Assembly: GCF_902506065.1 (NCBI RefSeq)
Contig: NZ_LR732912.1
Span: 3,625,406-3,689,405 of the forward strand
Reading direction: 5' to 3'
Source of the DNA: Arthrobacter sp. 9V
GTDB lineage: Bacteria; Actinomycetota; Actinomycetes; Actinomycetales; Micrococcaceae
DNA length: 64,000 bases
Part shown: positions 45,680 through 53,862 of the stretch, one piece after another
Layout: each line of letters opens with the position of its first letter
How positions within the stretch are numbered: the first letter of the stretch is position 1
Translations under genes and position numbers: made by a program
Notes under the pieces: generated by a model
The model's database searches: none
Told to the model about the DNA's origin: nothing
Seen by the model: only the letters and a program-made list of their open reading frames with translations

Positions 45680-47021
45680 AAGTCTGTCCTAGCTGTGTGT
45701 AGGCCCCGGAAAGTCCGAGTACCAAGGGAATCGTGGCGAGGACGCACAAGAGCTCCAGCCGTGAGGCGATTACTCGGAGCCTGGCGGCAGTCTGTTCCCT
45801 GACCGTGACCACACAGGCAAGCAGCACCAAGACAGCAAAGGCTGCTGCCACAGCAAGCCAGAGAGGCTGTTTAGTGGCCAAGGCAAAGACCTGGGTGGCA
45901 CCCCAGCAAGCGCCCGCTGCTGCCACATAAACTCCGGCACGCTGTGCGAGCAACGGCAGCGCCAGCCCCCTGAACGTCAAGGCACCCAACAACGCCACCG
46001 CAAGCAGCACCGCCCAAACAGGCCGGTTCTTCGCCGTCGCAGCCACCACCACCGCAGTACCGGCCACCAAAGCTGCGATGAGCGTCCAGCCCGTCAGTGT
46101 GGCGTGTGCTGCATGGACGGCGTCCAGCGTTGTGCTGCGAGTGATCCGTTTGCCTTGGCGTTGGTCGTCGTCCAAACCACTAAGGCCGGTCAGTACTGTA
46201 GCCAGCCGGGGCGCAACACCCAGCGCAAAGATGGCCACAATGCCTGTGATTCCTGCCGAGAGTGGCTGGTCCCGCGTGCTGAAGCCCAGCACTGCCCACG
46301 TTCCCTCCAGAACCAGGAGCAGCCCGGCACTTGAAAGGAAGGGTATGTACTTACCGGTTGCCACGCCGGCCGCAACCGCGGCGAGGACCAGAGCGCCGGA
46401 CAAGAGCAAAGCTCCAGTCGCGAAAGGCGTCACTATGAAAGCTGTGGCACCGGCAGTGGCCAGCCCGGCGGCTACGAAAGCCAGTCCACCCGGGACGGTG
46501 CGAACGCGTCCGGCTATGGCACCGAGCAACATCAAGGTGGCAGCGATCGTGATGCCGATGAAGGCTGCATCCCTGTTTCCGGTTCCACGCAGAAGCACCA
46601 CGAACGACGAACAGGCAGCAGCCATCAACAAACCGGCAATGGACGCGAGGCCTTCGGTCCTCAGCGGCCCGGCCCACAGAGCCGGGAGTCGCTCTGTTGA
46701 TTCGGCCGCGAAGGAGGGGACATCGTAAACGTCAGGCGCTGCCGGGACATCGCGTTCCTCGCGAAGATAGAGCATGGAGCCATCAGGGATGCCCGCCTGA
46801 CGCAGCGTCAGTGAACTTTCCAACGTGATGCCTACGCTGGTGGTCAGCACAGATGTAGTAAGGAGCGCGGTGGTGGCACCGGCGGATGTCCTGGCGCTGG
46901 GCTCGTTCATCAGACTCAGGATCTGCGGCATCAGCGATGCAATGGGTTCATCGGAAGGGAGCCTCACATCGAGGTGCCGGTGCGCCGCGATGACGGTGAC
47001 CCGGCTCAAGGCCATGCTCAT
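45672..47021 (-). CDS. eccD: T7SS membrane channel protein EccD
   Basis: The 449-residue protein has an N-terminal ubiquitin-like YukD domain (about residues 1-95, including VTVIAAHRHLDVRLPSDEP). Eleven hydrophobic segments follow from about residue 125, the layout of the T7SS membrane channel EccD. Its ATG at 47021 overlaps the stop of the small membrane protein by 4 bp (ATGA). It lies in the same operon as EccC. Confidence 0.93.
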   Translation of the reverse strand: MSMALSRVTVIAAHRHLDVRLPSDEPIASLMPQILSLMNEPSARTSAGATTALLTTSVLTTSVGITLESSLTLRQAGIPDGSMLYLREERDVPAAPDVYDVPSFAAESTERLPALWAGPLRTEGLASIAGLLMAAACSSFVVLLRGTGNRDAAFIGITIAATLMLLGAIAGRVRTVPGGLAFVAAGLATAGATAFIVTPFATGALLLSGALVLAAVAAGVATGKYIPFLSSAGLLLVLEGTWAVLGFSTRDQPLSAGITGIVAIFALGVAPRLATVLTGLSGLDDDQRQGKRITRSTTLDAVHAAHATLTGWTLIAALVAGTAVVVAATAKNRPVWAVLLAVALLGALTFRGLALPLLAQRAGVYVAAAGACWGATQVFALATKQPLWLAVAAAFAVLVLLACVVTVREQTAARLRVIASRLELLCVLATIPLVLGLSGAYTQLGQTFG

Positions 47022-47281
47022 AGGGTTCCTTCGATGAGAGTTGCTGATGCTGACGTCACGGCTTGTTTGGCCGCCTGTTCACTGAGCAGATGCTGGACAA
47101 AGCTGAAACCAACGCAAATGGCGGCGATGAGCGCTGCGATCAGTAGTGATTGCATGAGCCGCGCAGTTGCCGTCTTATAGTTTCGTTCCTGCGGGTTCTG
47201 GCCGAACAGCAGTGAATCGTCGAGTCTATGCTTCCTTACCCGGGCGGACTCAAGCAGCCGGGAATCATAATCTTCAGCCAT
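47018..47281 (-). CDS. Small single-helix membrane protein, first gene of the T7SS operon
   Basis: The 87-residue protein has a basic-acidic N-terminal half (LLFGQNPQERNYKTATARL), one membrane helix (residues about 45-66, SLLIAALIAAICVGFSFV), and a 20-residue outer tail. It may correspond to the N-terminal anchor of EccB without its large periplasmic part; that is speculation. The start ATG 47281 is used, and the stop overlaps eccD by 4 bp. Confidence 0.8.
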   Translation of the reverse strand: MAEDYDSRLLESARVRKHRLDDSLLFGQNPQERNYKTATARLMQSLLIAALIAAICVGFSFVQHLLSEQAAKQAVTSASATLIEGTL

Positions 47282-47467
47282 GTGCGGCCTCCCCCATCAG
47301 GCTCCTGTACGGCGTCATAGTGCCATCAACCCTATTCCATGGGCCGGTTTCAATACGGTCCAGACCCTAGCATCTGCCCGTGACAATGTTTGCTCCAGGA
47401 CTTCTCGTGCAATGGCTGCGGCACTCGCACTTGCGCGAAGGCCAGGTCCTTGTTTTTGACACCGGAG

Positions 47468-47562
47468 CACCTAGGTGGTGGTGGGGAGCACTCATTTTTG
47501 GTGTTTTCAGCACCTAGAAGGCCTCGAAACGGTACCTAGATGGGCCTTTCCGACCCTAGGTG
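47468..47562. promoter_or_regulatory. Four phased CCTAG(G/A) sites in the T7SS divergent region
   Basis: CACCTAGGTG (47468-47477, a perfect palindrome), CACCTAGAAG (47511-47520), TACCTAGATG (47533-47542) and CCCTAGGTG (47554-47562). Their centres are at 47472.5, 47515.5, 47537.5 and 47557.5: 43, 22 and 20 bp apart, near 4, 2 and 2 helical turns. The remainder of the 465-bp gap 47282-47746 holds no gene. A regulator binding one face of the DNA is inferred. Confidence 0.6.
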
Positions 47563-47746
47563 TCCCCTGCGGTGGTGCAAGGTGAAGCCTGTGGGGCTTC
47601 GTTCCGTAACCTTTTCGGGTTTGTGACTAAGCCGTCACAGGAGACCTCGTTTCTTGTTAGTGCATCGACTGGACATAACAAGCCGTGTTCAGCATGCTGT
47701 TAAAGTACTCAGGCACCACCGAACCACTTACTTTTTGGGGGAACCA

Positions 47747-48085
47747 ATGGCCATCTTTGACATGGGCGCCGAAACACTCGGGCACCTGAGCAAACAAACC
47801 GACGCATCCCACCAGGACCTCGGCGCCCTCGTCCGGCGCTTCGTGGACGCCGTCACCCCGCTCGAAGGAAAATTCAGCGGCGCCGGCAAAGCCGCGTTCG
47901 ACTCCTTCAAAAACCGCTCCGACCTCGTCGCCTCCGAACTGAACACCGCCCTCGCCGCGATCGTGACCGGCCAATCCGGCATGAACACCGCCTTCACCCA
48001 AGGCGACCAGACCGCCTCGGATAACGCACGCCGCTCCGAAGGCGCCGCGAACTTCGACGCCGCACGATTCCAAGGACGGGCATAA
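47747..48085 (+). CDS. WXG100-like T7SS protein, first of a pair
   Basis: The 112-residue helical-hairpin protein has a turn GKFSGAGKAAF near residue 42, in which Phe replaces the Trp of WxG. The C-terminal tail FDAARFQGRA may hold the signal-like YxxxD/E equivalent. Such proteins are secreted as heterodimers by T7SS. GGGGGAA precedes the ATG at 47747. The gene lies 4 bp before the second member. Confidence 0.85.
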   Translation: MAIFDMGAETLGHLSKQTDASHQDLGALVRRFVDAVTPLEGKFSGAGKAAFDSFKNRSDLVASELNTALAAIVTGQSGMNTAFTQGDQTASDNARRSEGAANFDAARFQGRA

Positions 48086-48089
48086 CACC

Positions 48090-48395
48090 ATGACCACCAA
48101 CCGCATCGCCTACGACACCAACGTCTCCGCCCAAGTCCAATCCGACATCCAAGCCCTCGCCGCGCACCTCGAAACCCTCATCGCCGCCCGCCAAGCCGAC
48201 GTGAACCAGGCCATGGCCGACTTCCGCGCCGACGGCGTCGACACCGAATACCAGGCAGTCGAAACCCGCTGGAGCTCAGCAGCCGACGAAGTCAAAGCCA
48301 TCATCGCCCTGGTCCGCACCACCCTGGCCACCAACGACGACACCGCCACCACCGCCACCACCTCTGCCCGCAACGCCGTGCAGAGCATCGGCTAA
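48090..48395 (+). CDS. WXG100-like T7SS protein, second of a pair
   Basis: The 101-residue helical protein starts MTTNRIAYDTNVSAQVQSD, with EYQAVETRWSSAADEVKAI near residue 52, where a Trp sits at the hairpin-turn region. It has the size and place of the WXG100 partner of the preceding gene. It starts 4 bp after the previous stop. Codons favour GAA, CAA and AAA, unlike the flanking housekeeping genes. Confidence 0.8.
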   Translation: MTTNRIAYDTNVSAQVQSDIQALAAHLETLIAARQADVNQAMADFRADGVDTEYQAVETRWSSAADEVKAIIALVRTTLATNDDTATTATTSARNAVQSIG

Positions 48396-48426
48396 CCCGG
48401 CAGCACTTTAGAGGCAGGTGACTGGT

Positions 48427-48768
48427 ATGGCTGTGTGGAGTATTGATGTTGGCACCGCACGGGCGGTGATCTCATCGGCCGCGAGCTCTGTTTCGGCGTT
48501 GGAGGAACCGTTGGCGGGCGTGCAGGGCGCAGTGGAAGGAATCGCCGCGGCCATGCCCTCCGCCCAAGTCCAGGAAGCGTTAGGGGCGTTGATCGAAAAC
48601 GGGGTGGTTCCTGCCACCACGGACGTGCTCGAACGCAGCACCGCAGCCCTGACCGGGACCTCCGAAGCCGTAAGCCATTACGCCAACAGCGACCTGACCA
48701 TGGCATCCACAGCGGCGTCCAGTGCCTCAACCGTGCACCTCCAAAGCCGCCGCAACCCGCTGCAGTAA
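48427..48768 (+). CDS. DUF6507-like T7SS-associated protein
   Basis: The 113-residue Ala/Ser-rich helical protein starts MAVWSIDVGTARAVISSAAS. I place it in the DUF6507 family by this N-terminus and the T7SS location, with moderate confidence. It is likely a dedicated partner of the toxin that follows, in the way small helical proteins pair with LXG toxins. AGGTGA supports the ATG at 48427; a GTG 9 bp upstream is possible. Confidence 0.72.
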   Translation: MAVWSIDVGTARAVISSAASSVSALEEPLAGVQGAVEGIAAAMPSAQVQEALGALIENGVVPATTDVLERSTAALTGTSEAVSHYANSDLTMASTAASSASTVHLQSRRNPLQ

Positions 48769-48792
48769 CCAACCGGGATTGGGAAGAAAACG

Positions 48793-51141
48793 ATGAGTGT
48801 GAACTTCGCAGATGTCTGCGCTGCTGGTCCCGGCGCGTCCGGGATCAGCGTTGACGGGCTCCCGCCGCTGCCGGACCCCGACGCCCTGGACACCCAGGGA
48901 CAAGCCCTTTCAGCGTCCGGGAACGCCGTGCATTCCGGGATCAACGACGCCGCAAGGTCCTGGGCCGGTCTCTCCAACGCCTACGACGCCCCCGAAGCCG
49001 GGCAAGTCCTGACCGCCTTCAACCCCGTGTTCTCCCGCTCCCAAGACCTCGCCAACCTGACCAGCAACGCCGCGACCGTGCTGGCCGCGTACGCGGACCG
49101 GGCCAGGGAACTAAAACAACGCATCAACACCCTCCGGGCCGAAGTCCACACCCTGGACGAGCTCATCGGCGGCAACGATGACTGGCGCTCCAACCTCAAA
49201 ATCGTGGACCAGCACCGCGACACCATGGACAAAGCCAGCGCCCTGGCCCAAGCCATCCTCGACTCCGACGCCACCTGCGCCACCGCACTAGCCGCCCTCA
49301 CCGGTGGGCAAAACTACACTCCCCCGACCATCCCCAGAGCCAACCTCAACAACTCCACCGACGTCCTCTCCAACGCCTTCACCCACGTCCAGCACTACCT
49401 GGGAAACGACGAAAAACTACCCGACCTTCCCTGGGGCCCACCAAACATCTCCGTCCGGCTGGCCGGGCCGATCTCAGCAGCCCAAGGATTCACCACCGCC
49501 CTGATCGGCGCCGTCCAAGGCCTCCACACCCTTGTATTCACCACCGATACGGCCAAACAAGTCCAGGCCTGGCAAGGGATGTTCGCCGCCGGCGCCGCAG
49601 TACTCACCACCCAAAACGTGTTTGCCCGCGGCGGCAAAGACATGACCGCCGACGAAGCGCAAGCCGTCCTGACCACCGTCAACGTGGCCAAAGAAACCAT
49701 CCACTACGACGAATGGGGCACCAACCCCGGCTACGCCATCGGCGCGACCACCTTCGACGTAGCGACACTTCTTGCCGGTGGCGCCGGAGTCGGGATCAAG
49801 GCCGGATCAGCTGCCGGGAAGCTGGGCTTGGCTGCGCAGCGACTCAGCACCGCAACCATGGACAGCCCACGGCTGGGAAGGCTGTCCTCGGCCCTCAGTA
49901 ACGCCGCCAACGGACTCCACCGGACCGGACTGTTCCTGGATAAGCCCGGCTCACTGGCACTGAAACTATCGGACCTGGTAATGCCATCCACCACGGCCAA
50001 GGTGCTCGACAAAATCACCCAAACGAAGGCGGCTTCGTGGGCCGCTCTCGGCAACGCGAAACTTGGCGCAGCAGACCTCATCACTGGAGGCAAAAACCTC
50101 ACCGCCGACGGGATGAGCTCCCTAGCCCAAGGCCTACGAAACGCCGACGCGATCCTTCCAACCACCTTTCACCCCGATCCCAGCGGCTTCCTGACACGGA
50201 CCGCCGGCGACACAGCAGTACCGAACTGGCTGGATAAAAGTGCTGCAGGCATCCGGGGAAACACCCCTCAGACACAGGGCGGCTCCGGTGCACTCGCTGA
50301 AATCCATGCTCCGGCGGCGCATACCCCCGTGGTCCCTGACCCCTTCCCGCCACAGAACAACATCACCAACACCGTGGTCCTTCAGCATGGTCACGATTTC
50401 TTCCCGGTAAGCCGCAAAGACAACTTCGCAGCCAAGACCGGGCTGGAACCCAACACCTTGTACATCGTGGACAACCGCACCAAAATGCCAGATAGCACCG
50501 GCGGCCTCACGGCCGACAGTCTTGAACGGTTCTATACGGATGCCACCGGCCGGGTCGAACGCGTAGACACGTACGCTGGCGTCAAGGGTGCCTGGTCCGT
50601 TGAACTGAACAAGCGGATGCCCAACGTCACCTACAACGTCGTCGCGAAAACCGACGGTGGCTTGGAAAACCACTTCACGATCATCACCGATGACTTCGCC
50701 AAGCCCAAGAGCGTCGAAGCACACATCACCGGGTTGCTAAAAGGCGACATCAACCGCAGCGCGTGGCAGCAGATACTCGCCGGTATCCGCGTCGGCGGAC
50801 GCGGCTACGAGGGCGGCCACCTCATCGCATCCCTTTTCGCAGGACCAGGAGAAGGCGCCAACCTCCTGGCCCAACTCATGTTCCAGAACCGCGGCCACGG
50901 AACCCCCAACGTGCCCGCCAACACCCTGGCGTTCTACCAACTCGAACGAGAGCTCATGACCAAGGCCCTCCACCGCGTCGACACCGGACAACCCCTAGAC
51001 TTACGTCTAAAGGTAGAAGCCGTCCCAGGACCAAAACCCGGGCTGCCTGGCTCGTTGAAGGTGACCCATGGCTTCGACGGAGGTCTACCGAGGACACACC
51101 GATTCTCAAATCTGCCCATCGCTGAAGAGGAGTTGCAGTGA
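48793..51141 (+). CDS. T7SS-exported polymorphic toxin with C-terminal nuclease domain
   Basis: The 782-residue protein has an N-terminal helical region with a coiled coil (ARELKQRINTLRAEVHTLDEL, near residue 112), resembling LXG-type targeting domains. A Gly/Ala-rich central region follows (GYAIGATTFDVATLLAGGAGVGIKAGS, about residue 312). The C-terminal nuclease carries RGYEGGHLIASLFAGPGEG (catalytic His 676 in GGH), resembling Endonuclease_NS_2. Its stop overlaps the next gene by 4 bp (GTGA), the usual toxin-immunity coupling. AAGAAA and GGGAAG lie just before ATG 48793. Secretion through the adjacent EccC/EccD machinery is inferred. Confidence 0.88.
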   Translation: MSVNFADVCAAGPGASGISVDGLPPLPDPDALDTQGQALSASGNAVHSGINDAARSWAGLSNAYDAPEAGQVLTAFNPVFSRSQDLANLTSNAATVLAAYADRARELKQRINTLRAEVHTLDELIGGNDDWRSNLKIVDQHRDTMDKASALAQAILDSDATCATALAALTGGQNYTPPTIPRANLNNSTDVLSNAFTHVQHYLGNDEKLPDLPWGPPNISVRLAGPISAAQGFTTALIGAVQGLHTLVFTTDTAKQVQAWQGMFAAGAAVLTTQNVFARGGKDMTADEAQAVLTTVNVAKETIHYDEWGTNPGYAIGATTFDVATLLAGGAGVGIKAGSAAGKLGLAAQRLSTATMDSPRLGRLSSALSNAANGLHRTGLFLDKPGSLALKLSDLVMPSTTAKVLDKITQTKAASWAALGNAKLGAADLITGGKNLTADGMSSLAQGLRNADAILPTTFHPDPSGFLTRTAGDTAVPNWLDKSAAGIRGNTPQTQGGSGALAEIHAPAAHTPVVPDPFPPQNNITNTVVLQHGHDFFPVSRKDNFAAKTGLEPNTLYIVDNRTKMPDSTGGLTADSLERFYTDATGRVERVDTYAGVKGAWSVELNKRMPNVTYNVVAKTDGGLENHFTIITDDFAKPKSVEAHITGLLKGDINRSAWQQILAGIRVGGRGYEGGHLIASLFAGPGEGANLLAQLMFQNRGHGTPNVPANTLAFYQLERELMTKALHRVDTGQPLDLRLKVEAVPGPKPGLPGSLKVTHGFDGGLPRTHRFSNLPIAEEELQ

Positions 51142-51779
51142 TTGACGCTACGCCCGCCAGCAGCCCTTCCGTATTACTCGGATTGCGCCGCCTGCAAGAG
51201 GAAACTTTCCGGCAGGGGGCCCTCGGTTTCGGATCCCAGGAGGTGGTGAGTACCTCCGTGATCCATCAGGCATGGTCCAGGCGCACTGAAGATATCAAGC
51301 GAAACGACGTTTGGGGATACCGCGAATTCGCCGTGGACTTTTCCGATCACTCCATGGACTTGTGGTTAGAAGAAGTACGCCGTGAGTCCTATCGCGCCGG
51401 AGCTGGTACGTGGACCAGCTGCAAGGTCTATCTCTATCCTGACTCCGACGGCAGACTCGAAACCTTCGATTTCGAACTTTTTCGGCCTAACAGCGATGAC
51501 GGAATTCCTGATCGTCCGGCGGACGCACTGACATTGTTCCAGGACCTGAAGGCTTTCCCACGCACGCTGGACAACATTCCGCAGTGGATGTGGACTGTGT
51601 TCCGCGCCGAAGGCGTCACACCCCCTGTCTACAACCCCCAACTGCAAACAGTCGAGTGGGCCAACAAACGCCTACCCGTCACCGAAACCGGCACCGACTT
51701 CTCCGCCCAACCCCAAATCATCGACCCATCCAAAGAACCAGGCGTCTTCGCGAAAATCAGCCGAAAGCTCTTCGGCTAG
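51138..51779 (+). CDS. Immunity protein for the nuclease toxin (paralog 1, intact)
   Basis: The 213-residue acidic protein starts at GTG 51138, overlapping the toxin stop by 4 bp. It has the shared features QGALGFGSQEVVSTSVIHQ (near residue 27), TWTSCKVYLYPDSDGRLETFD (near residue 95), LTLFQDLKAFPRTLDNIPQWM and the end EPGVFAKISRKLFG. Two more copies follow. I do not know its immunity-family name. It would neutralise the toxin in the cytoplasm. Confidence 0.85.
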   Translation: MIDATPASSPSVLLGLRRLQEETFRQGALGFGSQEVVSTSVIHQAWSRRTEDIKRNDVWGYREFAVDFSDHSMDLWLEEVRRESYRAGAGTWTSCKVYLYPDSDGRLETFDFELFRPNSDDGIPDRPADALTLFQDLKAFPRTLDNIPQWMWTVFRAEGVTPPVYNPQLQTVEWANKRLPVTETGTDFSAQPQIIDPSKEPGVFAKISRKLFG

Positions 51780-51797
51780 ACAACACCAACACCTCGA

Positions 51798-51852
51798 GCA
51801 ACCACAATCCAAACTCCCCGAAGAAGCGGAGCTGCGTACGCCGTCGTCGAGG
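51798..51852 (+). repeat. Cassette junction repeat, copy 1
   Basis: GCAACCACAATCCAAACTCC then CCGAAGAAGCGGAGCTGC and ending CCGTCGTCGAGG. The same kind of segment occurs after each immunity paralog, at 52888-52942 and 53824-53862, with a short remnant at 55574-55593. It is where successive toxin-tip cassettes were joined. Confidence 0.75.
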
Positions 51853-51865
51853 TTCATCTGCTCGA

Positions 51866-52204
51866 GGCGACATCAACCGCAGCGCATGGCAGCAGATACT
51901 AGCCGGTATCCGCGTCGGCGGACGCGGCTACGAGGGCGGCCACCTCATCGCATCCCTTTTCGCAGGACCAGGAGAAGGCGCCAACCTCCTGGCCCAACTC
52001 ATGTTCCAGAACCGCGGCCACGGAACCCCCAACGTGCCCGCCAACACCCTGGCGTTCTACCAACTCGAACGAGAGCTCATGACCAAGGCCCTCCACCGCG
52101 TCGACGCCGGACAACCCCTCAATGTCGATCACCGGTTTGGTTCTGAAAAGCGAAGGTCTAAATTGTTTCCAAATCTTCCATTAGCGGAGGGATCCCAAGG
52201 ATGA
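51866..52204 (+). pseudogene. Orphan nuclease-tip cassette 1 (no start, no N-terminal part)
   Basis: From 51866 to about 52119 it is nearly identical (about 98%) to the C-terminal nuclease of the 48793 toxin (50743-50996), including the GYEGGHLIASLF active site. It then diverges to a different end (KLFPNLPLAEGSQG) and stops at 52204. No start codon or targeting region of its own exists. The stop overlaps the next immunity ATG by 4 bp (ATGA), so the coupling is kept. Such orphan tips can replace the tip of the full toxin by recombination. Confidence 0.85.
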
Positions 52205-52911
52205 TTTCCGGGTCATTTATTTCGAGCGAGAATGTTCTGCAGGGTTTACGGAGGCTGCAGGCCGGAACGTTTGTAGAGGGCGCCTTGGGCTTCGGTGCGC
52301 AGGAAGTGATTAGCACATCTGTCATTCATCAAGTTTGGTCAAGCCGTTCCGAAGACATCCTTCGACATGGCATCTGGGGTTACGCTGAGGGATTCGTCGA
52401 TTTTTCCGTGCAATCCATGGATTACTGGCTTAAAGAATTACGTCGGGAGTCCTACCGCGCTGGAGTCGGTACGTGGACGAGCTGCAAGGTCTATCTCTAC
52501 CCGGAAACTCACGGGAAACTAGAGACTTTTGACATTGAGATCATCGAGCGCGACGCCAACGACGACCTGACAGATCGTCCGGCAGACGCACTGACTCTGT
52601 TCCAGGACCTCAAAGCGTTCCCGAGAACGCTGGACAACATACCCCAATGGATGTGGACGGTGTTCCGAGCCGAAGGCATCACACCCCCTGTCTACAACCC
52701 ACAACTCAAAACAGTCGAGTGGGCCAACAAACGCCTCCCCGTCACCGAAAATGGCACCGACTTCTCCGTCGAACCGGAAATCGTAGACCCATCCAAAGAA
52801 CCAAGAAGATCGGCAAGAAGCTCTTCGGCGGTTAGGCTTCAACACGGACACGAACGCGCCCTGTCCGCAGCAGTACGGTCAGACAGGGCAGCCGAGATCC
52901 AAGTTTTATGA
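52201..52911 (+). CDS. Immunity paralog 2 (C-terminus shifted)
   Basis: The 236-residue product matches paralog 1 throughout, with EGALGFGAQEVISTSVIHQ near residue 27 and FQDLKAFPRTLDNIPQWM near residue 139. At KEP the ten bases corresponding to paralog 1's GGCGTCTTCG are missing (near 52802-52803), so the last residues are read in another frame and the protein runs 25-28 residues too long. Whether it still protects is unknown. Confidence 0.75.
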   Translation: MISGSFISSENVLQGLRRLQAGTFVEGALGFGAQEVISTSVIHQVWSSRSEDILRHGIWGYAEGFVDFSVQSMDYWLKELRRESYRAGVGTWTSCKVYLYPETHGKLETFDIEIIERDANDDLTDRPADALTLFQDLKAFPRTLDNIPQWMWTVFRAEGITPPVYNPQLKTVEWANKRLPVTENGTDFSVEPEIVDPSKEPRRSARSSSAVRLQHGHERALSAAVRSDRAAEIQVL

Positions 52912-52942
52912 AGAAACGGGGCTGCTTAAGCCGCCGTCGAGG
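52888..52942 (+). repeat. Cassette junction repeat, copy 2
   Basis: GCAGCCGAGATCCAAGTTTT, then ATGAAGAAACGGGGCTGC, and ending CCGCCGTCGAGG. It aligns with copy 1 (51798) and copy 3 (53824), between immunity paralog 2 and the next toxin fragment. Confidence 0.72.
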
Positions 52943-52971
52943 CCCCCACAGCCTGCTGGGCTGCTCAAATG

Positions 52972-53103
52972 CAACTAACCGCAGCGCCTGGCGGCAAATA
53001 CTCGCTTCTATCAACTCGAAAGAGACCGCATGACCAAGGCCGTTCCCCGCATTGATACCGGACAACCCCTGGACTTACACCTAAGAGTAGAAGGGGTCCT
53101 AGG
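52972..53103 (+). pseudogene. Orphan nuclease-tip cassette 2, internally deleted
   Basis: 52972-53005 matches toxin 50747-50780 and 53006-53103 matches from 50932 onward. The 151 bp in between (50781-50931), which contain the GGH active site, are missing, and the deletion also breaks the frame. The fragment cannot encode a nuclease and is a dead cassette. Confidence 0.85.
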
Positions 53104-53123
53104 CCGAAATAGTGAGGCTGTTG

Positions 53124-53771
53124 ATGCAAGATTCCGTGGTTGATGCGCCCTATATTAGGCAGGGACTAGATCGCTTGCAGGAGCATACTTTCTCCAAGGC
53201 CGCACTAGGCTTTGGTGCACAGGAAGTCATCAGCACCTCGCTGATGTTTGAAGATACGTCGAGGCGCTACGTCGATGTTTGCCGCGACGGTCAGTGGGGT
53301 GGTCGGGACTGGCAAACCGATTTTCCACCCGAGCTGCTTGACTACTGGCTGATGGAAGTCAGACGTGAACTCTATGTTCCAGGCCTCGGCACATGGAAAA
53401 CCTTCAGAGTATTCCTTTTCCCGTCCGACGAAGGGCGTATAGAGGCATTCGACTACGAGATTCTGACTCGCGGCATGTTCGGTGATCCGAAAAACTCCAA
53501 CAGCCCAGCATCAGGGCAGGCCGTCAAGATGGATCTCCTGACATTCCCCCGCACATTGACAATATTCAGGAATGCATGTGGACTGCTCTGCGTACAGATG
53601 CTCAGACGCCCCCGGTGTACAACCCCCCGACTGAATACTGTCGATTGGGACAACAAACGCCTCCCCGTCACCGAAAGTGGCACCGACTTCTCCGTCGAAC
53701 CGGAGATTATTGACGCATCCAATGAACCAGGCGTCTTCGCGAAGATCGGCAACAAACTCTTCCGCAGCTAG
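53124..53771 (+). CDS. Immunity paralog 3 (two compensating frameshifts)
   Basis: The 215-residue product has SKAALGFGAQEVISTSLM (near residue 25) and NKRLPVTESGTDFSVEPEI near its end. Between about 53557 (one base lost in TTGAC) and about 53629 (one extra base in CCGACTG) it is read in the wrong frame, so the segment LTIFRNACGLLCVQML replaces the expected LDNIxxxMWT-type sequence. The reading frame is restored afterwards. The ATG at 53124 aligns with the starts of paralogs 1 and 2; a GTG at 53112 is also possible. Confidence 0.7.
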   Translation: MQDSVVDAPYIRQGLDRLQEHTFSKAALGFGAQEVISTSLMFEDTSRRYVDVCRDGQWGGRDWQTDFPPELLDYWLMEVRRELYVPGLGTWKTFRVFLFPSDEGRIEAFDYEILTRGMFGDPKNSNSPASGQAVKMDLLTFPRTLTIFRNACGLLCVQMLRRPRCTTPRLNTVDWDNKRLPVTESGTDFSVEPEIIDASNEPGVFAKIGNKLFRS

Positions 53772-53823
53772 GCTTCAACATCGAACACGAAAGCGACCGT
53801 CTGCATTGACACCATCACATAGA

Positions 53824-53862
53824 GCAACCGCGATCCAAGCTTTGCGAAGAAGCGGCGCCGCC
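53824..53862 (+). repeat. Cassette junction repeat, copy 3
   Basis: GCAACCGCGATCCAAGCTTT, then GCGAAGAAGCGGCGCCGCC, joining immunity paralog 3 to a fragment of a second toxin. A 20-bp remnant (GCAGCCACGACCCAAACTTT) lies at 55574-55593. Confidence 0.72.

Noticed and set aside
47018..47281. Full-length EccB
   Set aside because: The product has 87 residues with one helix and lacks the large periplasmic domain of EccB.
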